In this document: positions 1-8,072 of the stretch, piece by piece
How the letters are laid out: every line of letters starts with the position of its first letter
Numbering within the stretch: the stretch's first letter is position 1
Origin: DATENM01 sp045807765
Lineage (GTDB): Bacteria > Acidobacteriota > Blastocatellia > UBA7656
DNA: 13,950 nt
NCBI GenBank assembly: GCA_045807765.1
Contig: JBJMGU010000023.1
Span: 1 to 13,950, forward strand
Reading direction: 5' to 3'
The notes under the pieces: model-generated
What the model saw: the letters and a program-made list of their open reading frames with translations, nothing else
Database searches by the model: none
What the model was told of the DNA's origin: nothing
Program-made: the position numbers and the translations under genes

Positions 1-19
1 GGCGTGGCTGCGGAGAACC

Positions 20-1579
20 TCATTCATCCTGCGTGATTGGCACTTCATTGCTGACCGTTACGGGTCGCTGCCGGGCGCTTTTCCTGGGACTGAGTCCTTC
101 GCCTAACATCCTGAGGATGACGCGACTGTTTTGCGCAATGACTTTTATCCAGGCCCACTTGCCCATCTGCGGAAAGTAGATTCCACGGAAGCACAGACGC
201 GCGATGAAGATGTTGATGCGATGGCCGAGCGGCTTGTCGTTCATCGAGGTCACGGCTTGCTCTATGGCCTTCGCGCTGTACGAGCTGGCCCACGCATGAT
301 TGACTTCGGCATGAGCCTGGTCAATGGTCATTTTCAGCGGCGTATGTGCCATATTGTAAGGCTTGAAATCGAGCCAGTGCTTTGGCCGCGTCAGTCGCCC
401 GGCCACCTCAAGCCGCTTGTAGAGCGGTGTCGAAGGGAAAGGAATGAGCATGCCAAAAACCGGCAGGCCGGCAGGCCAGTTGCGAATCTGCTCCAGGGTT
501 CGCTCTGCCGCGCCGGGCGTGTCGTTGTCTAAGCCGAAGATGAAAGAGGTGATCGCATGGATGTCGCGTTGCGCCAGTCTTTCGAGCACGGCTTGATACT
601 CATTCGGCTTATTGAATCCCTTATTGGCAATCGCCAGGTTGGTTGCGTCTATCGACTCCATGCCAATGAATATCCATTTGCCCCCTGATTCCGCGATCAG
701 ATCGACGAGTTCCTCGTCGCGCAACAGATTGGCGCTGATCTGTGCGACCCAATTCAGCTGCGCATTGGCGGCGATAATATCGCGCAGCAGCGACTTGGTG
801 CGCTTGATGTTGATGGCGAAATTATCATCAATGAAGAAGACGGCGATCTGTCCACCCTCGCGACGGGCACGGGCTTTCAGTCGCAGCAATTCATCAACAA
901 CGCTTTCATTTGACCGAAAGCGGATCGAATCACCGAAGAAACCGGTCACCGTGCAAAATTCGCAACCATACGGACACCCGCGCCCGGATTCGACCGGGAT
1001 CAGTCGAAAGCTCCCCCACCCATCGCTAAAGCGTTTGAGCAGTGGCGCGAAGAATCGCGGCACCATGTTGAATTGATCCAGGTCCATGGATTCCCAGGGT
1101 ATCGCCGGGTAAGGCTGAAGACTGGGCTTGCGCTCCTTGCCGTTTTCATCAGTCGGCGTGTAAACCTCTTTGAGTTCGCCGCGCCTCGCGTCCTCGACGA
1201 TCTGCGGCCACGTTTCATCGGCTTCACCGAGAGCCACCGCATCGGCGTGGCGCGGGCCTCCATCTCTCCCCAGCGCTTCGTCCGGCACTTCGGTGACGTG
1301 TGGCCCACCCATGACAACCGGCACTCCTGCGGCACGGATCGCATCCGCCATGCGGTATGCCTTGGCGATCATTCTGGTCATGGCGCCGATGCCTACCAGA
1401 TCGATCTTTTGTTCGCGCACAAAGCGGGCAATGCCTTCTTCATCCATCGGCTGGGCGTTGCCATCAATCAGCACCACTTCATGTTCGGGAGGGGTCAGCG
1501 CCTGGAGGAGAAACATCCAGAGATGCGGCATGAAATTGCGGGTTACTCCATTATCAGGATTGAAAAGTAAGATTCTCAT
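20..1579 (-). CDS. B12-binding domain radical SAM protein
   Basis: A 519-residue cytoplasmic protein. Residues 1-140 resemble a Rossmann-like cobalamin-binding domain (MRILLFNPDN start, VVLIDGN, VVMGGPHVTEVPDEAL). The radical SAM core follows, with its CxxxCxxC cluster motif at C202, C206 and C209 (GRGCPYGCEFC), which should bind a 4Fe-4S cluster and S-adenosylmethionine. The segment PFPSTPLYKRLEVAGRL near residue 380 and the C-terminal tail resemble B12-radical SAM proteins with a DUF4070-like C-terminus. I see no DxHxxG cobalamin-ligand motif, which is common in this class. Members act as methylases or in other radical modifications of lipids, antibiotics and cofactors; the substrate cannot be read here. 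The start is supported by AAAGGA 9 nt upstream (complement of 1589-1594). It is transcribed away from the protease genes and its terminator is outside the window. The fold call is firm, the reaction is not. Confidence 0.93.
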   Translation of the reverse strand: MRILLFNPDNGVTRNFMPHLWMFLLQALTPPEHEVVLIDGNAQPMDEEGIARFVREQKIDLVGIGAMTRMIAKAYRMADAIRAAGVPVVMGGPHVTEVPDEALGRDGGPRHADAVALGEADETWPQIVEDARRGELKEVYTPTDENGKERKPSLQPYPAIPWESMDLDQFNMVPRFFAPLLKRFSDGWGSFRLIPVESGRGCPYGCEFCTVTGFFGDSIRFRSNESVVDELLRLKARARREGGQIAVFFIDDNFAINIKRTKSLLRDIIAANAQLNWVAQISANLLRDEELVDLIAESGGKWIFIGMESIDATNLAIANKGFNKPNEYQAVLERLAQRDIHAITSFIFGLDNDTPGAAERTLEQIRNWPAGLPVFGMLIPFPSTPLYKRLEVAGRLTRPKHWLDFKPYNMAHTPLKMTIDQAHAEVNHAWASSYSAKAIEQAVTSMNDKPLGHRINIFIARLCFRGIYFPQMGKWAWIKVIAQNSRVILRMLGEGLSPRKSARQRPVTVSNEVPITQDE

Positions 1580-1914
1580 TCCAGCTTGTCCTTTCAGTTC
1601 GTACTTGATTGACCAGTGGCTTACTCAGCCTAGAGAGAATACACATTTGAGGCGGCCAATGCCAGCAGGCGGCGCGCAAAGTGAAAGTGGGTGGGTTCAA
1701 GCGGCCCGCACTGGCGTCGGATGCGGGTGGACAAACTGTATTTCGCTGCGCTGAGTAGGCTTACGGTTTTCAACATTCCAGAGCGGATATCGAAGGGGAG
1801 TAACGTGTGGGGGCCGCGGACTTGCCCGCGCTGCGCCAAGCGCCTCTTGCGCCATCGCCCCTACAGTTAAATCTATTCGAAAACCGCTCTAAGGTTCTAC
1901 CGCAGCGGCCAACC
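1580..1914. other. divergent intergenic region, no gene seen
   Basis: This is the upstream part of the 449-bp gap between the divergent radical SAM and subtilase genes. It must contain the radical SAM promoter, but I cannot pick out a convincing -35/-10 pair. A 69-codon minus-strand frame (1630-1839) has no recognisable protein character and no clear ribosome binding site, so it is not called. AT content rises around 1866-1882 and again from 1920, as expected for promoter DNA. Confidence 0.5.
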
Positions 1915-1942
1915 TTCAAGCTTAATTCAAGAATTTTTCAAT
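1915..1942 (+). promoter_or_regulatory. three 11-bp-spaced TTCAAR direct repeats (putative operator), copy 1
   Basis: TTCAAG at 1915, TTCAAG at 1926 and TTCAAT at 1937 are spaced exactly 11 bp apart, about one helical turn. The element ends 86 bp before the subtilase start at 2029. A near copy (25 of 30 bases over 1915-1944 versus 5357-5386) lies upstream of the second subtilase. Same-orientation half-sites at an 11-bp period are typical of binding sites for OmpR/PhoB-type response regulators and are also seen with LytTR regulators. The regulator is not in this window, so its identity is inference. No clear -10 hexamer was recognised next to it. Confidence 0.6.
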
Positions 1943-1945
1943 GCG

Positions 1946-1970
1946 CGTTGCCTACCGTAGGGACGCAACG
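1946..1970 (+). promoter_or_regulatory. inverted repeat in the leader of the first subtilase
   Basis: CGTTGC (1946-1951) and GCAACG (1965-1970) form a 6-bp dyad that encloses the smaller palindrome CTAC-C-GTAG (1952-1960). It lies between the 11-bp repeat element and the ribosome binding site. It could be a second regulator site or a 5' leader hairpin. It is short and has no counterpart upstream of the second subtilase. Confidence 0.3.
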
Positions 1971-2028
1971 ATGAAACCGGTTCGCAGTAATCCGGGTCGC
2001 TTCAATATCGCAGACGGAGATTCAAGCC

Positions 2029-5000
2029 ATGACTAAAGCCATCCGATTTCGACACGCGCTTCTCGCGCTCGCGGCACTGATCGCCCTGGGCCTGGTGCTG
2101 GCCACTCGTGCCCCGTTCACTTCTCATGTGAGCGCGCAATCGCCCTTGTCCTCGATCATCGTCCAGCTCGCCGGCGATCCGGTCGTTGTCGCCAAAGCAA
2201 GGGCACAAGCCGCCGGGCAGAGCTTTAATGCCGACGCTTATCGCCAGCAGGTGATCAATGAACAGCAGCAGTTTCTGACCCGCCTGACCGCTGCCGGCGT
2301 GCCTTATACGATCTCCAGCGTCAGCGCCCCGAATGGGCCTGTGACACCGAATATCCAGTTCCGTTTCAACTACGTCTTCAACGGCATGGCGCTCGACGTG
2401 CCGTCGGCGGCGGTGCCGACGATTGCCGCTCTGCCGGGCGTCACCAATGTTTCTCCGAATAGCGAAGTGAAGGTTCATCTCGACCACGCCGTTGACTACA
2501 CGACCGCGCCACAACTCTATGGCAACCCGCCGCGCCTGACGCAATTCGACACGCTCAACACCGGCGGCCTCGAAGGCGATGGCGTCAATATCGCCGTCGT
2601 TGACACCGGCGTTGATTGGTCGCACGAGATGTTCGGCGGCGACCCGACGCCGCCGCAGTATGGCGCAGCGCCTTCGGTCGCGGCACTCAACACCAATAAG
2701 AAAGTCATCTATTACATGAATTTCACTGCCGGCCCCGTCGGCGTCGGCGATGACTTTGGGCACGGCACGCACGTCGCCGCCGACTGTGCGGGGTATCGCG
2801 GTTTCGCGCCCGGCCCCGATGGTCTGCCGATGACCGCCGACGACATCGCCATTCACGGCGTCGCGCCGCAGGCCAAGATCATGGCTTACAAAGCGCTGAC
2901 CGGCGCCGGCACTGGAGTGGTCGCTTCAATCGTCGCTTGTATCGAAGACGCCGTGCAGCCGCGCACCATCACCGGCCAGCCGAAGCCGGTCGCCCACGTC
3001 ATCAACCTGAGTCTTGGCGGCACCGGCAACGAGAGCTCCGCCGATTCAATCGCCTGCGACAATGCGGCGCTCGCGGGCATCATCGTCGTCGCCTCTGCGG
3101 GCAACAGTGGCCCCGGCGAAGGCACGGTCGGCGACCCGGCGGCGGGCCGTCGCGTCATCGCCGTCGGCGCCAACATCGATCCCGGAGCCGGCCCGAACAG
3201 TGTTGATGAAGTCGGCGGCGGTCGCACGGGAATGTATGCCTTCCCGCTCGATGGCGCGGCGCCCATCACGGCGGACATCACCAATAACTATGTCTTCTGT
3301 GGGCTGGCCGACACGCCCGACCAGGTGCCCGATTCCGTAAGCGGCAAGATCGCGCTCATCCAGCGCGGCAGCACCGTGAGCAATGACACGGCGGGAACGG
3401 GAACCGGGTTGTTCTCTAACAAAGCCGCGATTGTCACCGCCAAGGGCGCGGTCGCCGCGATCATCTATAACAACGTTGATGGCGAGCTGACCGCGGCGAC
3501 GACGCGCAAGGCCATTATCCCTGTGCTCGGCATGTCGAAAGCCAACGGCGAATACTTGAAGATGGCTATCGGCTCGACCGCTTCCGGGGCGCTCTCGGCC
3601 AGGCAGATTCGCATCAACAAAGCGTTGTTGTTCAATCCAGCGATGGCGGATTTCAGCTCGCGCGGGCCGCTGGCTTCATTCGGTCAGGTCAAGCCGGACG
3701 TCACCAACCCCGGCGTTTCGATTCTTTCGGCCACCGTCGCCGTCGGCGGCGCAGAAACCAGCCAGGCGACAATGTTCGACCCGACGCGTTATATCTCGGC
3801 TTCGGGCACGAGCTTCAGCGGCCCGATCACCGCCGGTTGCGCGGCGCTGATTCGTCAGAAACACCCGGACTGGACGCCTTCGATGGTGCGCGCGGCGCTG
3901 GTCAACACGGCGACCAACCTGCGCCAGCCGAACGGCACGCCTGTGGCTGACGGCGTGAATTCAATCAACGAACAGGGCGGCGGTCTGGTCGCGGCGGCGG
4001 CGGCGGCGAAGGCCAAAGCCTTGATGGGCGTCGGCACACCCGCCCCCGCAGGCACGGTGCTGCCGCGCAGCTATGGCATCTTTACACAGACCTCGGCGGG
4101 CAATCCCGATTTCACGCCGAGCTACAGCTTCGGCGCGGTGCCGATTGCCAACGTCATGGGCACGGCAACGCTCTCGCAGCAAGTGACGATCTTTGATGCA
4201 ACGAGCGGCGGCGGCGCGGGCGTTTATCAAGTCGGCGTTTCGTCTGTGCGCGGCGTTGACGGCTCGACCTTCAGCGCGACAATCACCGACGCCGGCGGCA
4301 ACTCGCTCTCTTCAGTGACTGTGCCGCCGAGCGGTTCGGCCAGCTTCTATGTCAAAACGGTCGCCAACGGCAACGGCATCACCGTAGACGGCACGCAGTT
4401 CCAATGGTACGTCACCGCAAGCCGCACGGACGGCGGCCAGAACCTGCGCATGCCGGTCTACTACCGCGCCGTGCGTCCGACAATCGCAATGAGCGCACCG
4501 GTGCTCAACGCGCCGGTTGACACCGAAGTCAGCGGCAACCCTCCCGTTGACATCAACGGCACCTACTCGCTAGCTTACACCTACGCCGGCTCGCCCGCGC
4601 CCGCGCAGTTCCGTGTCGAAGAGCAGAAGGACAATGGCGGATTCACTCGCCTTGCCGACGTGAGCCAGGCGTCGTTTGCCATCAGCAATCGCGGCAACGG
4701 CGCTTACAACTACCGCGTGTCGGGACTGTTCACCATGCAGTATGGCTTACTGCAAGGCCCCGCGAGCGCCGTGCAGGCCGTGCAGGTGAATCGCCGCCTC
4801 GAAGCCGACGTGACCTCGCTGATTCAAACGGCGGTCGCAAATGTCAGCCTCGCCGCCGGCGTCTTCGAGTTCGATCAGATGTTGAAGAACATCTCATCGA
4901 ATCAGACCATCCTGCCGCCGCTGCGCTTTAACATCACGGCGATTCAATCGACCAGCGGCACGGTGCGCGTCGCGAACGCCGACAACGGCGGCAACGGCGT

Positions 5001-5271
5001 CGAGAGCAGTGCGGTCTTCGATTACTCGAACCTGCTGGGCGCGGATCGCGCGCTCACCGTCAATGAAGTGAGCGGCAGCCGTCACCTGAAATTCAGCGAC
5101 GCGGCAGCCGAGTTGTTCCAGTTCACGGCGGTCGTCAAGGGGCAGTTCCCCGACCCGGCGTTTACCACAGCGGCCAGGCAAACCGGCAGCGGCGGCAAGC
5201 GCTTCAAGGTGAAGCTGCACTTCGTCGCTGACCCGGCGAGCGGCACCGTTCGACTCGCGGGCTTCGAATAA
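2029..5271 (+). CDS. secreted S8 subtilase with PA domain and novel-looking C-terminal domain
   Basis: A 1080-residue exported serine protease. A signal peptide ends near SHVSA|QS (about residue 36), followed by an I9-like prodomain to about 150. The catalytic triad is D192 (VVDTGVD), H245 (GHGTHVA) and S595 (SGTSFSG), with N359 as the oxyanion residue (SAGNSGP). A protease-associated (PA) domain of about 100 residues (about 415-515) is inserted between N359 and the catalytic serine, as in lactocepin or plant-type subtilases. A beta-rich region follows, then a C-terminal domain (about 924-1080) homologous to one in the metalloprotease at 8073. The start is set by GGAGA at 2016-2020, 8 nt before ATG. 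It is preceded by the 11-bp repeat element and closed by a terminator, so it is probably monocistronic. All key residues are present, so it should be active outside the cytoplasm. Its substrate is unknown. Confidence 0.95.
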   Translation: MTKAIRFRHALLALAALIALGLVLATRAPFTSHVSAQSPLSSIIVQLAGDPVVVAKARAQAAGQSFNADAYRQQVINEQQQFLTRLTAAGVPYTISSVSAPNGPVTPNIQFRFNYVFNGMALDVPSAAVPTIAALPGVTNVSPNSEVKVHLDHAVDYTTAPQLYGNPPRLTQFDTLNTGGLEGDGVNIAVVDTGVDWSHEMFGGDPTPPQYGAAPSVAALNTNKKVIYYMNFTAGPVGVGDDFGHGTHVAADCAGYRGFAPGPDGLPMTADDIAIHGVAPQAKIMAYKALTGAGTGVVASIVACIEDAVQPRTITGQPKPVAHVINLSLGGTGNESSADSIACDNAALAGIIVVASAGNSGPGEGTVGDPAAGRRVIAVGANIDPGAGPNSVDEVGGGRTGMYAFPLDGAAPITADITNNYVFCGLADTPDQVPDSVSGKIALIQRGSTVSNDTAGTGTGLFSNKAAIVTAKGAVAAIIYNNVDGELTAATTRKAIIPVLGMSKANGEYLKMAIGSTASGALSARQIRINKALLFNPAMADFSSRGPLASFGQVKPDVTNPGVSILSATVAVGGAETSQATMFDPTRYISASGTSFSGPITAGCAALIRQKHPDWTPSMVRAALVNTATNLRQPNGTPVADGVNSINEQGGGLVAAAAAAKAKALMGVGTPAPAGTVLPRSYGIFTQTSAGNPDFTPSYSFGAVPIANVMGTATLSQQVTIFDATSGGGAGVYQVGVSSVRGVDGSTFSATITDAGGNSLSSVTVPPSGSASFYVKTVANGNGITVDGTQFQWYVTASRTDGGQNLRMPVYYRAVRPTIAMSAPVLNAPVDTEVSGNPPVDINGTYSLAYTYAGSPAPAQFRVEEQKDNGGFTRLADVSQASFAISNRGNGAYNYRVSGLFTMQYGLLQGPASAVQAVQVNRRLEADVTSLIQTAVANVSLAAGVFEFDQMLKNISSNQTILPPLRFNITAIQSTSGTVRVANADNGGNGVESSAVFDYSNLLGADRALTVNEVSGSRHLKFSDAAAELFQFTAVVKGQFPDPAFTTAARQTGSGGKRFKVKLHFVADPASGTVRLAGFE
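4798..5268 (+). other. C-terminal domain shared with the metalloprotease at 8073 (copy 1)
   Basis: Residues about 924-1080 of the first subtilase. Landmarks also present in the metalloprotease are DVT..IQT..ANV, F.FDQ..KN, TV.VANADNGG.G, the S.RH..FSD...LF.F.AV.K block, and a terminal strand pair FVADPASGTV (FTVNPITRTV in the other protein). Here the domain is contiguous and ends the protein. The pattern suggests a beta-sandwich. I do not recognise a named family. Confidence 0.75.
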
Positions 5272-5279
5272 TCCACGGC

Positions 5280-5317
5280 TAAGGGCCGACTCGCAAAGGG
5301 TCGGCCCTTAAAATTTT
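5280..5317 (+). terminator. intrinsic terminator of the first subtilase
   Basis: TAAGGGCCGAC (5280-5290) pairs perfectly with GTCGGCCCTTA (5300-5310) over 11 bp with a 9-nt loop, followed by AAATTTT. It begins 8 bp after the stop codon and separates the two subtilase transcription units. Confidence 0.9.
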
Positions 5318-5356
5318 GGCTAGTAGCAGCAATGGTTTATGGTCCCGGTGGCGGCG

Positions 5357-5384
5357 TTCAAGGTTATTTCAAGAATCGCTCAAT
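5357..5384 (+). promoter_or_regulatory. three 11-bp-spaced TTCAAR-like direct repeats, copy 2
   Basis: TTCAAG at 5357, TTCAAG at 5368 and CTCAAT at 5379, again exactly 11 bp apart, 57 bp before the second subtilase start. The two copies agree at the conserved repeat cores and differ mostly in the spacers (GTTAT, AATCG here; CTTAA, AATTT in copy 1). CAAAAT at 5394-5399 is a possible but weak -10. Conservation between otherwise dissimilar leaders argues for a protein-binding site rather than chance. Confidence 0.6.
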
Positions 5385-5441
5385 GCCTCTGAGCAAAATT
5401 GGCGGTGTAAGGCCGGAAAAGCGATCCGTGATGGAGGAGAT

Positions 5442-7913
5442 ATGAGAATCCGACACCTGCTACTCGCTCTCGCAATGATGCTGATGACGTTCGCGGCTCA
5501 GGCCACAGCGGCTCCGAAGATAGACCCGGAGCTGGCGGCCCGCCTCAGCGTCGCGCAAGCCGACACGCGGCTCGGTGTCGTTCTCACCTTCTACGGCAAC
5601 ACGATCACGGACACACAGGTGACAGCGGTGCGCGCCCTCGGCGTCACCAACGGCGTCCGCATGCAAAACTTTCCGATCATGGGCGTGACCGCGACGCCGA
5701 CGCAGATTCAGCAGATGATGGGCTGGCCGCAGTTGCGCTCGATCTACCTGAACACGCCGCTTCAGCTTCAGCTCAATCAATCGAAGCCGCTGATCGGCAT
5801 CACGCGGCTGCGCCAGGATGCGGCGCTGACGGCGCGCAACGGCGGCTTGCCGGTGTCGGGTCGTGGCATCACCATCGCCATCAACGACTCCGGTATTGAC
5901 GGCTCGCATCAAGACCTCAGCTTCAACCCGCTCAACCCGCAAGCCGGCAAGACGATTCAAAACGTCATCGTCAACCCGAATGATCGCGAAGGCTTGCCCG
6001 TACGCCTCGACGCCCTCGGCAACCCGGTCGAAGGCATTCTGCCGGCGAGCTACGTCGAGAACGTCATCAACACAGACACCAACGTCGGCCACGGCACGCA
6101 CTGCGCGAGCATCGCCGCCGGCAGCGGCCAGGCGAGCGGCGGGCTTTACAGTGGCGTCGCGCCGGGTGCCAAGCTCGTCGGCTTAGGGTCGGGCGCGGTG
6201 ATCTTCGTGCTTGGACAGGTAGCGGCTTTCGATTACGCTTACACTCATCAGTTCACTTACAACATCCGCATCGTCAGTTGCTCGTGGGGCAACTCGGCGG
6301 TCGCCGTAGACCCCGATCATCCGGTCAATGTCGCCAGCAAGAAGCTGCACGATGAAGCGAACATCGTCGTCGTCTTCGCCAACGGCAATGACGGCCCGCG
6401 CCCCAATTCGCAGAATCGCTGGGCCTCTGTGCCGTGGATCATCAGCGCCGGCGCATCCACTAAAGACGGGCGGCTGGCGGGCTTTTCGTCGCACGGCATC
6501 TTCAACGATCCAGTGATTCATCCGACGCTGCTCACGCCCGGCACCGGCGGGCCGGCGAATCAAGGCTACACCTCGGCCATCATCGCCGCCCGCGCCAGCA
6601 CCAACTTGGTCGCCAACGGCGCTGACGCTGACACGCAGATTCCAACGGCGTTCCTGCCGTTCTACACACAGATCAGCGGCACTTCGATGGCCTGCCCGCA
6701 TCTGGCCGGTATCATCGCCAACATCCTCGAAGCTAACCCGGCGCTTTCGCCCGACGAAGTGAAGACGATCCTTGAGCGCACGGCGACGCCGCTTGCGACC
6801 TACGATCAGTTTGAAGTCGGCGCGGGACTGGCGAACGCCCACGCCGCCGTAGACCTCGCCTTCAACGCGCAGAAGCCTTACGGCAACTTCGGCTTCACCG
6901 GCAAGGGGCTGACGGTTCAGCAACAGGACGGCGGCGCGTTCACGGGCACGGTGCCGTCGGGCAGCTCGACGACGCACACCTTCACTGTGCCGCCGAACAC
7001 GCGCTTCACCTTCGTGCAGCTCGATTGGGACGGCGCGGTCGGCGAAGGCCAGGTCATCGTTGATAACACCAACCTCGCCATCAACGATCTGGCGCTGAGC
7101 GTTTTGAAAGGCAGCGCCACCGTCGCCAGCTCTGACGAGCTGAACCTCGCGGCGTTTTATGGCTCGCGTGAAGCGTTGAAGATGGAATTCCCGGCGGCGG
7201 GCACCTACACGGCGCAGGTCAGCGGCGGCATTGCCGGACTGGCGCAGCCGGTCGATCAACCCTATCGCCTGACGGTCACGCATTTCATCTATGACCCGAA
7301 TCAAGTGGGAGACGTTAACGGCCTCGACGACGCGACGCGGACGAAAGCGTTGCGGCTGGTCTATGACCGCGTGATGTTCGCAAACAATGGTGCGTTCCGG
7401 CCCGCCGACCCGCTCAATCGTCTGGAGCTAGCGCGCGCCGTGATGTTCGGGGCGCGCGTGATGCAGTACATCCCTGCACAGCCGAGCTTCGTTGACGTGA
7501 CGCCCGGAAGCTCGGACGCGCTGGTCGTCGAATCGCTCAAGCGCGATGGCGTGATGGGGCTCGACGGTGCGACCTTCGGGCCGGGCGCGCAGGTGGCGCG
7601 GTTAGAGCTGGCGGTGACGCTGGTTCGCGCCTTGCGCCTCGACGCGCAAGCTAGGGCGCTTGCCGGCAGCAACGTCACGAGCAATGGTCAGGTGCTGGTT
7701 GACAATGCGCAGATACCCACACAACTGCGTGGCTACGTGCAACTGGCGCTCGACCGCGGCGTGCTGCAAGCCTTCCCCGCAGAGTTGCGCGAGGTCGCGC
7801 CGGGACAGTATCAAGCAGTGCCCGGCCCGCGCTTCGAGCCGACGACGGTGGTGAAGCGCACAGACTTTCTCAACCCCATGTTAAAAGTAATCAACATTAT
7901 GTTCGGCGAATAA
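5442..7913 (+). CDS. secreted S8 subtilase with PPC-like domain and SLH surface-anchor repeats
   Basis: An 823-residue exported serine protease. The signal peptide is about residues 1-25 (MRIRHLLLALAMM... ATAA|PK) and an I9-like prodomain runs to about 115. The catalytic residues are D149 (INDSGID), H217 (GHGTHCA), N316 (ANGNDGP) and S415 (SGTSMACPH). A PPC-like beta domain (about 487-615) is followed by three SLH-like repeats (about 630-823). The frame stays open upstream to a TTG at 5316, but that start lies in the preceding terminator T-tract. ATG 5442 has GGAGG at 5433-5437 and leads straight into a signal peptide, so it is preferred. There is no PA domain and no copy of the C-terminal domain found in the first subtilase. 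SLH repeats bind cell-wall polymers or peptidoglycan, so the protease is probably held at the cell surface. It is flanked by terminators and appears monocistronic. Confidence 0.94.
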   Translation: MRIRHLLLALAMMLMTFAAQATAAPKIDPELAARLSVAQADTRLGVVLTFYGNTITDTQVTAVRALGVTNGVRMQNFPIMGVTATPTQIQQMMGWPQLRSIYLNTPLQLQLNQSKPLIGITRLRQDAALTARNGGLPVSGRGITIAINDSGIDGSHQDLSFNPLNPQAGKTIQNVIVNPNDREGLPVRLDALGNPVEGILPASYVENVINTDTNVGHGTHCASIAAGSGQASGGLYSGVAPGAKLVGLGSGAVIFVLGQVAAFDYAYTHQFTYNIRIVSCSWGNSAVAVDPDHPVNVASKKLHDEANIVVVFANGNDGPRPNSQNRWASVPWIISAGASTKDGRLAGFSSHGIFNDPVIHPTLLTPGTGGPANQGYTSAIIAARASTNLVANGADADTQIPTAFLPFYTQISGTSMACPHLAGIIANILEANPALSPDEVKTILERTATPLATYDQFEVGAGLANAHAAVDLAFNAQKPYGNFGFTGKGLTVQQQDGGAFTGTVPSGSSTTHTFTVPPNTRFTFVQLDWDGAVGEGQVIVDNTNLAINDLALSVLKGSATVASSDELNLAAFYGSREALKMEFPAAGTYTAQVSGGIAGLAQPVDQPYRLTVTHFIYDPNQVGDVNGLDDATRTKALRLVYDRVMFANNGAFRPADPLNRLELARAVMFGARVMQYIPAQPSFVDVTPGSSDALVVESLKRDGVMGLDGATFGPGAQVARLELAVTLVRALRLDAQARALAGSNVTSNGQVLVDNAQIPTQLRGYVQLALDRGVLQAFPAELREVAPGQYQAVPGPRFEPTTVVKRTDFLNPMLKVINIMFGE
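7329..7910 (+). other. SLH-like repeats at the C-terminus of the second subtilase
   Basis: Three degenerate S-layer homology units: one ending FRPADPLNRLELARAV (residues 652-667), one starting FVDVTPGSSDALVVESLKRD (683 onward) and ending FGPGAQVARLELAVTLVRAL, and one starting LVDNAQIPTQLRGYVQLALD and ending FEPTTVVKRTDFLNPMLKVI. The F.P...+.R.E.A pattern and the preceding G....D helices match SLH architecture. The third unit is the most divergent. Confidence 0.75.
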
Positions 7914-7927
7914 CGGACTGCCCTCCG

Positions 7928-7964
7928 CGTGGCGCGGGCTTGAGGGCTCGCGCCACGGCCTTTT
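7928..7964 (+). terminator. intrinsic terminator of the second subtilase
   Basis: CGTGGCGCGGGC (7928-7939) pairs with GCTCGCGCCACG (7946-7957) over 12 bp with one G-U pair and a 6-nt loop (TTGAGG), then GCC and TTTT. A second run of seven T lies at 7974-7980. It separates the subtilases from the metalloprotease genes. Confidence 0.88.
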
Positions 7965-8072
7965 CCTCACTGCTTTTTTTCAGGACGCGACAGTGCGTGG
8001 GCTGATGGCCTGCGCCGCGATGCTGCGCGAATCGAATTTAATCAGGATTACGACTCGAAAAAGGAGACCTCC

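Noticed and set aside
1630..1839. Possible 69-codon minus-strand gene in the divergent intergenic region
   Set aside because: No ribosome binding site or familiar protein pattern, and it lies in probable promoter DNA.
2001..2026. Extra TTCAAT (2001) and TTCAAG (2021) near the first subtilase start
   Set aside because: They are 20 bp apart and off the 11-bp register. One lies between the ribosome binding site and ATG. They are probably chance.
2002..2856. Minus-strand open frame of 284 codons over the start of the first subtilase
   Set aside because: It is antisense to a confident gene, runs through its leader, and has no recognisable motifs.
5316..5441. Longer N-terminus of the second subtilase starting at TTG 5316
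   Set aside because: The TTG sits in the T-tract of the preceding terminator and the extension would cover the repeat element and bury the signal peptide. ATG 5442 has GGAGG and is followed directly by a signal peptide.
6183..7304. Minus-strand open frame of 373 codons antisense to the second subtilase
   Set aside because: It is Arg/Val/Ala-rich with no domain character and mirrors the GC-rich codon pattern of the real gene opposite. The subtilase frame has clear motifs.
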